NCBI GenBank assembly: GCA_900551245.1
Contig: URVC01000029.1
Location: 1-51,103, forward strand
Length of the DNA: 51,103 nt
Direction: 5' to 3'
Source of the DNA: an uncultured bacterium
GTDB taxonomy: Bacteria > Verrucomicrobiota > Lentisphaeria > Victivallales > Victivallaceae
The notes under the pieces are model-generated. The model did no database searches, had not been told where the DNA came from, and worked only from the letters and a program-made list of their open reading frames with translations. The stretch's first letter is position 1, and every line of letters starts with the position of its first letter. A program made the position numbers and the translations under genes. Below, in pieces: positions 9,225 to 17,222 of the stretch.

Positions 9225-9397
9225 AGTACGTTGCGCAAATTTCCCAGAACATTCTTTGGACCGTTGCTCAAAGAAATGGATTAACGGAGCACAACCGCCC
9301 TGTATTGCTTAAAAAACACGTATTTTTGAGCAATACATCTTCCATTTGTTTAAAAACGTCCAATCTTGAAGCAATATCACAGAGGAACATCGCATGA
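9221..9397 (+). CDS. Small unknown cistron between hsdM and the Fic remnant
   Basis: A 58-residue reading frame begins on the ATGA shared with the hsdM stop and ends on the ATGA that starts the Fic fragment. AGGAGAAACG lies directly before its ATG inside the hsdM end. The product begins MKYVAQISQNILWTVAQRNG and matches nothing I know. The DNA is much more AT-rich than hsdM. The double overlap suggests it is translated, but it may be a remnant of a larger inserted gene. Confidence 0.4.
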   Translation: MKYVAQISQNILWTVAQRNGLTEHNRPVLLKKHVFLSNTSSICLKTSNLEAISQRNIA

Positions 9398-9948
9398 GTA
9401 AAGAAATGCTTGCATATCTTCCTCCGGCAACAGATTTGGAGACGAAGCGAATTCTAAAGCGCGTCAACGACGCAAACCGGGAACTTGCGGTATTAAAAGG
9501 GTATGCCCGGACGATTCCCAATCAATATGTTTTGATCAATGCTTTATGTCTTCAAGAGGCGAAAGACAGTTCTGAAATTGAAAATATCATTACGACGAAT
9601 GATGAATTGTATCGCGCCGGACTGTTCGAGCGTGACATCGTTTCTCCGCAGGCAAAGGAAGTTGTGAATTATGCGGAGGCGCTCTATGAGGGCTTTCGGC
9701 TGATTCGTGATGGGGAGTTGCTCACGGTCAATAATATCTGTGCCATCCAAAAGATTCTGGAAAAAAATGATGCAGGGCTTCGCAAACAGTCAGGCACAAC
9801 CTTAAAGAATGCCGCTACTGGAGAAATTGTTTATACTCCCCCCCAGGAATATGATGCCATTATAAAGTTGATGAGCAATTTAGAACAGATTATCAATGAT
9901 GATGGCAATTGGCCGGATATTGTTACAGATGACGGGGGTAGAAAATGA
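9394..9948 (+). pseudogene. Fic family protein truncated before the catalytic motif
   Basis: This 184-residue product matches the N-terminal half of class II Fic proteins, normally about 370 residues, which transfer AMP to target proteins. It retains the inhibitory-helix motif SxxxEN (S59-SEIE-N64 in DSSEIENI) and the flap-like region GEIVYTPPQEYDAI. The catalytic HPFxDGNGR region is absent: after MSNLEQIINDD the sequence runs into DGNWPDIVTDDGGRK and stops. It therefore cannot be an active AMP transferase. Fic genes are often found inside type I restriction loci. Both ends make ATGA overlaps with neighbours. It may be a dead remnant, or a retained inhibitor-like fragment. Confidence 0.75.
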
Positions 9949-10166
9949 ACCGTAATTTAATTTTATATCACTTCGAAGATGGCGGAATAAATGTTAATGC
10001 CCAGGATTTGAACCCCATCGAATTCGAGGGGATTAGAAAATCATCACAACCCCATCCTTTATTCCTGCCGAATTCAGTTGTATTCGCGACGAAAGCGGGA
10101 ACGCCGGATCATATGGCATATAGCCATTATCACAATAGCCCGCCAGCAAAGGAACGCGTAGCATGA
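9945..10166 (+). pseudogene. Small cistron, possible remnant of a RhuM-like gene
   Basis: This 73-residue frame starts on the ATGA at the end of the Fic fragment and ends on the ATGA that starts hsdS. Its opening, MNRNLILYHFEDGGINVNAQ, resembles the first residues of RhuM-family proteins, which often sit in type I restriction loci. The rest does not continue the family's pattern and looks like degenerate sequence. The DNA is AT-rich. The RhuM resemblance covers about 20 residues only and is tentative. Confidence 0.4.
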
Positions 10167-11368
10167 GCAGAATCGACGAACTCATCCAGCAGCTCTGCCC
10201 CGATGGCGTGGAATATAAGCCGCTGGGAGAACTTTGTTTTCTTTCCCGCGGTAAGGTTATTTCCAAAGATTATCTTCGGGATCATCCCGGGATTTATCCG
10301 GTTTTTTCTTCTCAAACAGCAGACGATGGTGTTTTTGGTAGAATTGATTCTTTTGAATATGATGGCGAATATTTAACCTGGACAACGGATGGTGCGAATG
10401 CAGGTTCAGTCTTTTTTCGTTCTGGACGATTCAATATTACCAATGTTTGTGGATTAATTAAACTCAAGTTACCGGAAATTCGTTTAAGGTTTCTTTTTTA
10501 CTGGCTGCGGGTCGTTGCTCCATCCTATGTCAATGCAGGAATGGGTAATCCCAAGTTAATGAGTAACGTTATGGGAACTATTCAGTGCCCCGTTCCCCCG
10601 CTGCCGGTGCAGAAGGAGATCGTCCGGATTCTGGACAAATTCACCGCGCTGGAGGCGGAGCTGGAGGCGGAGCTGGAGGCTCGCCGCAAACAGTATGAAT
10701 TCTATCGCGACCAGCTCCTGAATTTTAAAGGCCTAATGAGTCGAGGCGCAGGTTCCCTTGTGTCTCTGGGGGATCTGTTTGATTTTAAAAATGGCTTGAA
10801 TAAATCAAAAGAATTTTTCGGTTCGGGATACCCAATTGTTAATTTTACAGATGTCTTCAAAAAAAATCACCTTTACGCCACGGATCTAAAAGGGCGAGTA
10901 CAGGTAACTGCTGATGAAATTTCCCGTTACAGCGTTCAAAAAGGAGATGTTTTTTTTACAAGAACATCGGAAACTCGCGAAGAAATTGGGATGGCAAGCG
11001 TTGTGTTAGATGATATTGGAGATTGCGTATTTAGTGGCTTTGTTTTAAGGGCACGCCCCAAAACCACCCTCCTATTGCCCCAGTATTGTGGTTTTTGTTT
11101 TAGGCATAATGATGTTAGAAAACAAATTATTCAACGGGCTTCTTTTACAACACGAGCATTGACAAGCGGAACCGCTTTGGCCAAAATACAGATTCCCGTC
11201 CCCCCGTTGACGGAGCAGGAGCGGATTGTGGCGATTCTGGATAAGTTCGACGCGCTGATCAATGATATCTCCTCCGGCTTGCCGGCGGAGCTTGAGATGC
11301 GCCGCAAACAGTATGAGTATTACCGCGACCGGCTGCTGACTTTCAAGCCGCTCGCAAAGGAGGCGTGA
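10163..11368 (+). CDS. hsdS: Type I restriction-modification specificity subunit
   Basis: HsdS, 401 residues, reads the two halves of the target sequence and positions HsdM and HsdR. There are two target-recognition domains (about 15-145 and 195-345), each followed by a conserved helical spacer: PPLPVQKEIVRILDKF near 148 and PPLTEQERIVAILDKF near 350, both ending in RRKQYE-type helices. The recognition domains are AT-rich while the spacers are GC-rich, the pattern expected when recognition domains are exchanged. The first spacer carries a tandem LEAE repeat absent from the second. The ATG overlaps the upstream stop as ATGA. Confidence 0.95.
   Translation: MSRIDELIQQLCPDGVEYKPLGELCFLSRGKVISKDYLRDHPGIYPVFSSQTADDGVFGRIDSFEYDGEYLTWTTDGANAGSVFFRSGRFNITNVCGLIKLKLPEIRLRFLFYWLRVVAPSYVNAGMGNPKLMSNVMGTIQCPVPPLPVQKEIVRILDKFTALEAELEAELEARRKQYEFYRDQLLNFKGLMSRGAGSLVSLGDLFDFKNGLNKSKEFFGSGYPIVNFTDVFKKNHLYATDLKGRVQVTADEISRYSVQKGDVFFTRTSETREEIGMASVVLDDIGDCVFSGFVLRARPKTTLLLPQYCGFCFRHNDVRKQIIQRASFTTRALTSGTALAKIQIPVPPLTEQERIVAILDKFDALINDISSGLPAELEMRRKQYEYYRDRLLTFKPLAKEA
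10649..10681 (+). repeat. Tandem 12-base repeat in the hsdS central spacer
   Basis: CTGGAGGCGGAG occurs at 10649-10660 and 10661-10672, followed by a partial CTGGAGGCT at 10673-10681, encoding LEAE-LEAE-LEA. The position, unit length and in-frame four-residue unit match the TAEL repeats of EcoR124-type HsdS proteins, where repeat number sets the gap in the target site. Confidence 0.85.
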
Positions 11369-11370
11369 CC

Positions 11371-14300
11371 ATGTGCCGGTATGATGTCGTTTCCGAGAAT
11401 CCCGAGAGTACCGTCGTCGCCGAATATCAGCCGCCCGATACGCCGCGCTCCGCCGCCTGTCAGTCCGAGGCGGAACTCGAAAAGGCGTTCCTCACACTCC
11501 TGCAGGCCCAGGCCTACGAGTACCTCCCCATCTCCACTGAGGCCGAACTCGTCGCCAATCTGCGCAGAAAGCTTGAAGAGCTGAACGACTTCGCCTTCAC
11601 CGATGCCGAATGGGAACGCTTCTTCAAAGAGTCCATCGCCAACCCCAACCGCGGCATCCGCGAAAAAGCCGCCGTCATTCAGGACGATCCTATCCAGCTC
11701 CTCACCCGCATCGACGGCTCCGTCAAAAACATCTACCTCCTCGACAAGGAGGATATCCATAACAACAAACTGCAGGTCATCAACCAGTACACCCCCGAGA
11801 ACGGCGCCCGCGAAAACCGCTACGACGTCACCATCCTCGTCAACGGCCTCCCGCTCGTCCACGTCGAACTCAAACGGCGCGGCGTCGATCTCCGTGAAGC
11901 CTTCAACCAGATCAACCGCTACGCCCGCGAATCCTTCTGGGCCGGCAGCGGCCTCTTCGAATACGTCCAGATCTTCGTCATCTCCAACGGCACCCTCACG
12001 AAGTATTACAGCAACACCACCCGCGACAACCACATCCGCGAGGGGAACGGCAAAAACGCCTCAAAAGGGAAGCGTTCCGGCAACAGCTTCGAATTCACTT
12101 CATGGTGGGCCGACGCCCGCAACCGCCCGATCTGCGACCTGATGGATTTCGGCAAGACCTTCTTCGCCCGGCATTCGCTGCTTTCGATCCTGACGAAATA
12201 CTGCGTCTTCACTTCCGAAAAACAGCTCCTGGTCATGCGCCCCTATCAGATCGTCGCGACCGAACGGATTCTGGACCGCATCAAACTCTCCACCAATTAC
12301 CGGCAGTACGGCACCCTCCAGGCCGGCGGCTACATCTGGCACACCACCGGCAGCGGCAAGACGCTCACCTCGTTCAAAACCGCTCAGCTCGCCTCGCGGC
12401 TGCCCTACATCGACAAGGTGCTCTTCGTGGTCGACCGCAAGGACCTCGACTACCAGACCATGAAGGAGTACGACCGCTTCGAAAAAGGCGCCGCCAACAG
12501 CAACACCAGCACCGCCATCCTGAAACGGCAGCTCGAGAACCCGAATGCCCGCATCATCATCACCACGATCCAGAAACTTTCGGTCTTCATCAAGAGGCAG
12601 AAGAATCACGAGGTCTATTCGCGCCATTTCGTCATCATCTTCGACGAGTGTCACCGCTCGCAGTTCGGCGATATGCACAAGGCGATCACCCGCACCTTCA
12701 AAAAGTATCACATCTTCGGATTCACCGGGACGCCGATCACCTCGGAAAACGCCGGTTCCAGCGGCAGCCCCGACCTCCAGACCACCGAACAGGCGTTCGG
12801 CGACATGCTGCACGCCTACACGATCGTCAACGCCATCAGCGACAGAAACGTTCTCCCCTTCCGGGTCGAATACATCAGCACCATGCGCGAAAAGGAGAAC
12901 ATCAAGGATAAAAAGGTCGCCGGCATCGATCGCGAAAAAGCACTGCTCGATCCAGCCCGGATCCGCAACATCACCGGGTACATTCTGGAGCATTTCAACC
13001 AGAAAACCCGCCGCAACGACCGGTCGTTCGATTTCAGCGCGCTCACCAACGTCTCCGCCGTCGCCTCCGCCCGCGACCGCGGCAAAGTCGAGGAGATCAA
13101 GCGGAAAATCCGGATGACCGGCTTCAATTCGATCTTCGCCGTCGCCTCCATCGACGCGGCGAAACTCTACTACAGCGAATTCCAGCGGCAGATGGAAGCC
13201 GATCCCGCCCGGCGGCTGAAGGTGGCGCTGATTTACAGCTTCAACGTCAACGAACCGGAGGCGGAAGGGTTTCTCGACGAGGAGAATTCTGAAGACACCA
13301 GCCGGCTCGACGCTTCGTCGCGCGACTTTCTCGAAGCGGCCATCGCCGATTACAACGCGATGTTCCAGACCAGTTACGACACCAGCGCCGAGAAGTTCCA
13401 GAACTACTACAAGGACGTTTCGCTGCGGATGAAGAATCGCGAAATCGACCTTCTGATCGTGGTGAACATGTTCCTGACCGGCTTCGACGCCACCACCCTC
13501 AACACGCTCTGGGTCGATAAAAATCTCCGTTACCACGGTCTGCTTCAGGCCTACTCGCGCACCAACCGCATTCTGAACTCGATCAAGACCTTCGGCAACA
13601 TCGTCTGTTTCCGCGACCTGGAGGAGGAGACCAACGAAAGCATCGCGCTCTTCGGCAACCCCGACGCGCGCGGCATCGTGATGCTCAAATCCTTCGACGA
13701 CTACTACAACGGCTATACTGACAACAAAGGGGAACACGTCCGCGGATACTGTGAACTGGTCGCCGAACTCCAGACCGTCTATCCGCTCGGTGAGCCCATT
13801 GTCGGCGAGGAGGCGCAGAAAGCCTTTATCCGGCTCTTCGGCACGATCCTCAAGGTGCGGAACATCCTTGCCGTATTCGACCGCTTTGCCGGGATGGAGA
13901 TCCTTTCGGAGCGGGACCGGCAGGATTATCAGAGCATCTACCTTGATTTCTACCATGAGTATCGGCAGAGAGAGAAGGCGGCGAAGGACATTATCAACGA
14001 TGACATCGTCTTTGAAATGGAATTGATCAAGCAGATCGAAATCAACATCGATTACATCCTGCTGCTGATCCGCAAATATCGTGACGGCCAGATGCAGGAT
14101 AAGGAGATTGTGATCTCCATCGCCAAAGCGATCGATTCCAGCCTGGAACTGCGCAACAAGAAGGATCTGATCGAAGCGTTTCTCGCCTCGTTGACTCCCA
14201 ACGGCGACATTGACGAGGAGTGGCGCGCCTTCGTCGCAGAACGGAAAGAGGAGGAGCTTGCCCGCATCATCCGCGAAGAGAACCTCAACCCGGAAGCGAC

Positions 14301-14484
14301 CCGCGAATTCATGCGAAATGCCTTCCGCGACAACTTCCTTCAGGTCAACGGAACGACGCTCGCGAAGGTGCTTCCGCCGGTCTCCCGCTTCACGCCGACC
14401 GGCGACCGCGCCAGAAAGCGCGAAACCGTTCTGGAAAAATTGTCCGCCTACTTCGAACGCTTCCGGGAGATCGCCGGACCGTAA
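11371..14484 (+). CDS. hsdR: Type I restriction endonuclease, motor and nuclease subunit
   Basis: HsdR, about 1037 residues, translocates DNA with ATP and cuts it away from the unmethylated site. The N-terminal nuclease domain shows a PD-(D/E)xK pattern around residues 150-170 (RYDVTILVNG then VHVELKRRG). Helicase motifs follow: WHTTGSGKT near 325-333, DECHRS in motif II, and GFTGTPI in motif III. Motif VI lies around YSRTNR. The ATG at 11371 has AAAGGAGG seven bases upstream; a GTG at 11365 overlapping the hsdS stop is possible. Length is normal and no frameshift is seen, so the restriction activity appears intact. Confidence 0.95.
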   Translation: MCRYDVVSENPESTVVAEYQPPDTPRSAACQSEAELEKAFLTLLQAQAYEYLPISTEAELVANLRRKLEELNDFAFTDAEWERFFKESIANPNRGIREKAAVIQDDPIQLLTRIDGSVKNIYLLDKEDIHNNKLQVINQYTPENGARENRYDVTILVNGLPLVHVELKRRGVDLREAFNQINRYARESFWAGSGLFEYVQIFVISNGTLTKYYSNTTRDNHIREGNGKNASKGKRSGNSFEFTSWWADARNRPICDLMDFGKTFFARHSLLSILTKYCVFTSEKQLLVMRPYQIVATERILDRIKLSTNYRQYGTLQAGGYIWHTTGSGKTLTSFKTAQLASRLPYIDKVLFVVDRKDLDYQTMKEYDRFEKGAANSNTSTAILKRQLENPNARIIITTIQKLSVFIKRQKNHEVYSRHFVIIFDECHRSQFGDMHKAITRTFKKYHIFGFTGTPITSENAGSSGSPDLQTTEQAFGDMLHAYTIVNAISDRNVLPFRVEYISTMREKENIKDKKVAGIDREKALLDPARIRNITGYILEHFNQKTRRNDRSFDFSALTNVSAVASARDRGKVEEIKRKIRMTGFNSIFAVASIDAAKLYYSEFQRQMEADPARRLKVALIYSFNVNEPEAEGFLDEENSEDTSRLDASSRDFLEAAIADYNAMFQTSYDTSAEKFQNYYKDVSLRMKNREIDLLIVVNMFLTGFDATTLNTLWVDKNLRYHGLLQAYSRTNRILNSIKTFGNIVCFRDLEEETNESIALFGNPDARGIVMLKSFDDYYNGYTDNKGEHVRGYCELVAELQTVYPLGEPIVGEEAQKAFIRLFGTILKVRNILAVFDRFAGMEILSERDRQDYQSIYLDFYHEYRQREKAAKDIINDDIVFEMELIKQIEINIDYILLLIRKYRDGQMQDKEIVISIAKAIDSSLELRNKKDLIEAFLASLTPNGDIDEEWRAFVAERKEEELARIIREENLNPEATREFMRNAFRDNFLQVNGTTLAKVLPPVSRFTPTGDRARKRETVLEKLSAYFERFREIAGP

Positions 14485-14505
14485 CCTCCAGCGGGAAATC
14501 GTTGC

Positions 14506-14535
14506 AAAAAAAACGGGAGGGGAATTCCCCTCCCG
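14506..14535 (-). terminator. Rho-independent terminator of the isomerase operon
   Basis: CGGGAGGGG (14514-14522) and CCCCTCCCG (14527-14535) form a perfect 9-bp stem around AATT. On the minus strand it is followed by eight T residues (complement of 14506-14513). It ends the minus-strand operon and lies just beyond the hsdR stop. Confidence 0.88.
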
Positions 14536-14554
14536 TCCCTGTGCGCCGCTTCGT

Positions 14555-15616
14555 TCAGAGAAAACGTTCGGCCGGCTTGAAGTTGCTCTTGCGGAACGCT
14601 TTCTCCATGATGTCGGTAACCGCGATCCCGTTTTCGATGGTGATCGGGTAGGGGACTTTGTTGACGATCGCGTCATAGACATGCTTCCAGATCTCCGACA
14701 TCGGGATGGGCGGAATTTCGACGAACTGTTCAATGAAGGTGAGCGTTTCATCGAAGTTGCCGTATTTCATCGGCGGATTTTCCGGATGCGGCTTGAGCGG
14801 CTTGAATTCGATTTCCGGGTCGACGTACCGTATTTTGATTCTGCCGTCGACCGGATAGATCAGCGTGCCGCGCGATCCCTGAATCTCCAGTTCGCGCCCC
14901 GGGAGGGTGTGCGCTCCGGAGATTTCGATGTCGGCGACCCGCCCGTTCGCCGCCTTGAGCAGCAGTTTGATGTGGTCGTCGCCGTCGCCGATGCTGATGA
15001 TGGAACGGATGTTCGCCCAGAGGTCGACCACCGGAGAATCGAGGTACTGCAACGCCTGATCGATGATGTGCGGCCCCCAGTTGGTGAAGAGCCCGCCGCC
15101 GAATTCGGTCATGGTCATCCAGTCGTTGCGGCGGCAGTAGCCGACGCTGCGGTAGAGCTTGACGGTGTTGATTTCGCCGAGCACCCCGGTGGCGATCAGC
15201 TTCATCGCCTTCTGGAACGGGGCTTCATACCGGCGGTTGTGGCGGAGAAAGATCCTGCCCGGATACTTTTTATCCGCCTCGGCCAGCTGTGCCATCTCCC
15301 GGTTGTTCAGCGCGTAGGGCTTGTCGATGTTGACGTATTTGCCCGCCTCCAGTGCCTGAAGTGCCATCGGAACGTGTTCCGGGTGGCGGGTGGCGATGGA
15401 GACCAGTTCCACGTTGTCGTCTTGGAGCATCTCACTGTAATCGGTGTAGAGTTTGGCTCCTTTGAAACGCTCCGGCAGATTCTCAAGCCGCTCCTTTGCG
15501 TGGTCGCATGCGGCGGCGATGGCGAAACGGTCGGGGTACTCGGCGAGTTCCGAGGAGTGCATGCCGATTCCGGCGCGGCCGAGCCCGACGATGCCGACTT
15601 TGATGATTCTGGACAT
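14555..15616 (-). CDS. Gfo/Idh/MocA family oxidoreductase
   Basis: A 353-residue NAD(P)-dependent dehydrogenase. The Rossmann motif is VGIVGLGRAGIGMHS near residues 7-21, the catalytic-lysine region is NIDKPYAL near 115, and EFGGGLFTNWGPHIIDQAL is the conserved sugar-binding loop with histidine. It is the last gene of the four-gene operon, 18 bases after the ThuA gene. Its likely role is oxidation or reduction of a sugar ring carbon in concert with the ThuA and epimerase partners; this is inferred from context. Confidence 0.92.
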   Translation of the reverse strand: MSRIIKVGIVGLGRAGIGMHSSELAEYPDRFAIAAACDHAKERLENLPERFKGAKLYTDYSEMLQDDNVELVSIATRHPEHVPMALQALEAGKYVNIDKPYALNNREMAQLAEADKKYPGRIFLRHNRRYEAPFQKAMKLIATGVLGEINTVKLYRSVGYCRRNDWMTMTEFGGGLFTNWGPHIIDQALQYLDSPVVDLWANIRSIISIGDGDDHIKLLLKAANGRVADIEISGAHTLPGRELEIQGSRGTLIYPVDGRIKIRYVDPEIEFKPLKPHPENPPMKYGNFDETLTFIEQFVEIPPIPMSEIWKHVYDAIVNKVPYPITIENGIAVTDIMEKAFRKSNFKPAERFL

Positions 15617-15634
15617 GGGAATGGATTCCTTTCC

Positions 15635-16423
15635 TTACTGTTTGGCGTGAAGCGCGCTGGTGTCGAGCGCCGCAAGCGGATTCGGTGTGCGGATCGGTTC
15701 CGACGGTTCGGGGCAGGGGGTCACCCGCGGCGGAAGAATCGTCGCCGGGGCGACGAAGCGGATCGCGTTGGCAATCACCCGCTGAATGTTGGCGTCGTGA
15801 TAGATCGCGTAGGTTTCGTGACCCGGCGAGAAGTAGAAGATCTTCCCCGCGTCGCGCTGGAAGAGCATGCCGCTGCGGAAGACGTCGCCGCCTTCGAACC
15901 AGGACATGAAGATGATCTTCCCGTCGTCCGGCAGGTCGAACCGTTCGCCGTACATTTCGCTGTGCGGCAGGGCGAAGGTCTCCGGAACCCCTTCGACGAT
16001 CGGATGGCCGGTCGCCACGACGCGGAGCCGCTCCTTTTCCCCGACTTCGCGCCAGCGCAGCCGGCAGCTGGTGCCCATCATCCGGCGGAAAATTTTCGAA
16101 TAGTGGCCGGAGTGAAGCACGATCAGCCCCATGCCGGAGAGGATGCGAAGCCGGATCTTTTCCACCAGTGCATCATCGACCCGGTCGTGGGCGCAATGCC
16201 CCCACCAGAGCAGGACCTCGGTCCGGTTGAGCCGTTCGTCGGGGAGTCCCTGCGCGGGCTCGTCGAGAGTGCCGGTGCAAATTTCGAGATCGTCCGCGGC
16301 GAGAGCTTTCGCCAGAAAGGCATGGATTCCTTCCGGATAGAGGGTGCGGATGTGGTCGCCGACCGGACCCTCCTCCCGTTCGTGGACGAATTCGTTCCAG
16401 ATGGTGACTTGAATTTTTTTCAT
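15635..16423 (-). CDS. ThuA-like protein
   Basis: This 262-residue protein matches the ThuA (trehalose utilisation) fold, a glutamine-amidotransferase-like Rossmann domain. Recognisable pieces are TEVLLWWGHCAHD, GLIVLHSGHYSKIF, GHPIVEGVPETF and GKIFYFSPGHETY. Family members work with Gfo/Idh/MocA dehydrogenases on 3-keto sugars, though the reaction is not settled. There is no signal peptide. It is the third gene of the operon, five bases after the epimerase stop. Confidence 0.9.
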   Translation of the reverse strand: MKKIQVTIWNEFVHEREEGPVGDHIRTLYPEGIHAFLAKALAADDLEICTGTLDEPAQGLPDERLNRTEVLLWWGHCAHDRVDDALVEKIRLRILSGMGLIVLHSGHYSKIFRRMMGTSCRLRWREVGEKERLRVVATGHPIVEGVPETFALPHSEMYGERFDLPDDGKIIFMSWFEGGDVFRSGMLFQRDAGKIFYFSPGHETYAIYHDANIQRVIANAIRFVAPATILPPRVTPCPEPSEPIRTPNPLAALDTSALHAKQ

Positions 16424-16428
16424 GCAAA

Positions 16429-17202
16429 TTACCTGCTGAAATTCTCTTTCAGAAACCGGATGCTCGAAGCGAAGGAGCCGAAGAGATCGCTGGTGTCGCC
16501 GTCATGTTCGACCACCCAGCAGGAGACTCCGGCCCGGCCGGCGGCGTCGAGGATCCGCTTCCAGTCGAGATTGCCTTCGCCGACCGGCATCATGACCGAA
16601 TCGCCACATTCGCAGAAGGGTTTCATCCCGTAATCCTTGAGGTGAAGAACCTGCTGGCGTCCGGCGAGTGTTTCGATCCACCGGACCGGGTCGGCGCCGC
16701 CTTTCTGAACCCAGTAGGTGTCGAGTTCAGCGTCAATTTCCGGCGCTTCGGCGTAGAGGATCTCCAGCATCGTGCGGCCGTTGAACCGTTCGAATTCGAT
16801 GGAGTGGTTGTGATAGGCCAGCGTGACTCCGGCGGCGCGGAACCGTTTCGCCGCCTCATTGAGTTCGCGGGCAAGTTCGATCACTTCGCCTTCGCCGGTC
16901 GGTCGCCAGTGCGGGAAGGGGTAGGCGGTGTGGCGGCAACCGAGTTGGAGAAGCCGTTCCGCCTCCTTTTCCGGTTCTTCCACAATGGTTTTGGCGAAGG
17001 AGTGACTGGTCGGCGCCGTCAACCCCTCGTCGCGGAGCATCGCGGCGAGGTCGGCGGTCGGCATCGGCGCGATCGAGCCGGAGAGCTGAATTGCGTCATA
17101 GCCCATCTGCTTCAGCCGGCGGAAGGTGTTGCGCACCCCTGCCGGGGTTTTGATGTAGTTGCGGAAACTGAACATCTGGGCGGCAATGGTGATCTTCTGC
17201 AT
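16429..17202 (-). CDS. Sugar phosphate isomerase/epimerase (TIM barrel)
   Basis: This 257-residue protein begins MQKITIAAQMFSFRNYIKTP. The ATG at 17202 is chosen because AAGGAGG lies just upstream; a longer frame reaching 17256 would overlap the preceding gene. Family metal-ligand motifs are LAYHNHSIEFE, DAELDTYWVQKGG, VLHLKDYG and CWVVEHDG. It is a paralogue of the enzyme at 5719-6477 but clearly diverged. As second gene of the operon it would rearrange the product of the isomerase or dehydrogenase. The substrate is unknown. Confidence 0.92.
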   Translation of the reverse strand: MQKITIAAQMFSFRNYIKTPAGVRNTFRRLKQMGYDAIQLSGSIAPMPTADLAAMLRDEGLTAPTSHSFAKTIVEEPEKEAERLLQLGCRHTAYPFPHWRPTGEGEVIELARELNEAAKRFRAAGVTLAYHNHSIEFERFNGRTMLEILYAEAPEIDAELDTYWVQKGGADPVRWIETLAGRQQVLHLKDYGMKPFCECGDSVMMPVGEGNLDWKRILDAAGRAGVSCWVVEHDGDTSDLFGSFASSIRFLKENFSR

Positions 17203-17222
17203 GATGAATTTTCCTCCTTGCT

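Noticed and set aside
10649..10681. CRISPR-like repeat
   Set aside because: The units are 12 bases, contiguous and in frame within hsdS; there are no spacers. No CRISPR array was found elsewhere in the window.
7665..14484. Restriction locus as a complete mobile island
   Set aside because: No integrase, tRNA or flanking direct repeats were seen; only the hsdS recognition domains and the small-cistron slot look foreign in base composition.
12100..14751. An 883-codon open frame on the minus strand opposite hsdR
   Set aside because: It is antisense to a full hsdR with all motifs and shows no recognisable fold.
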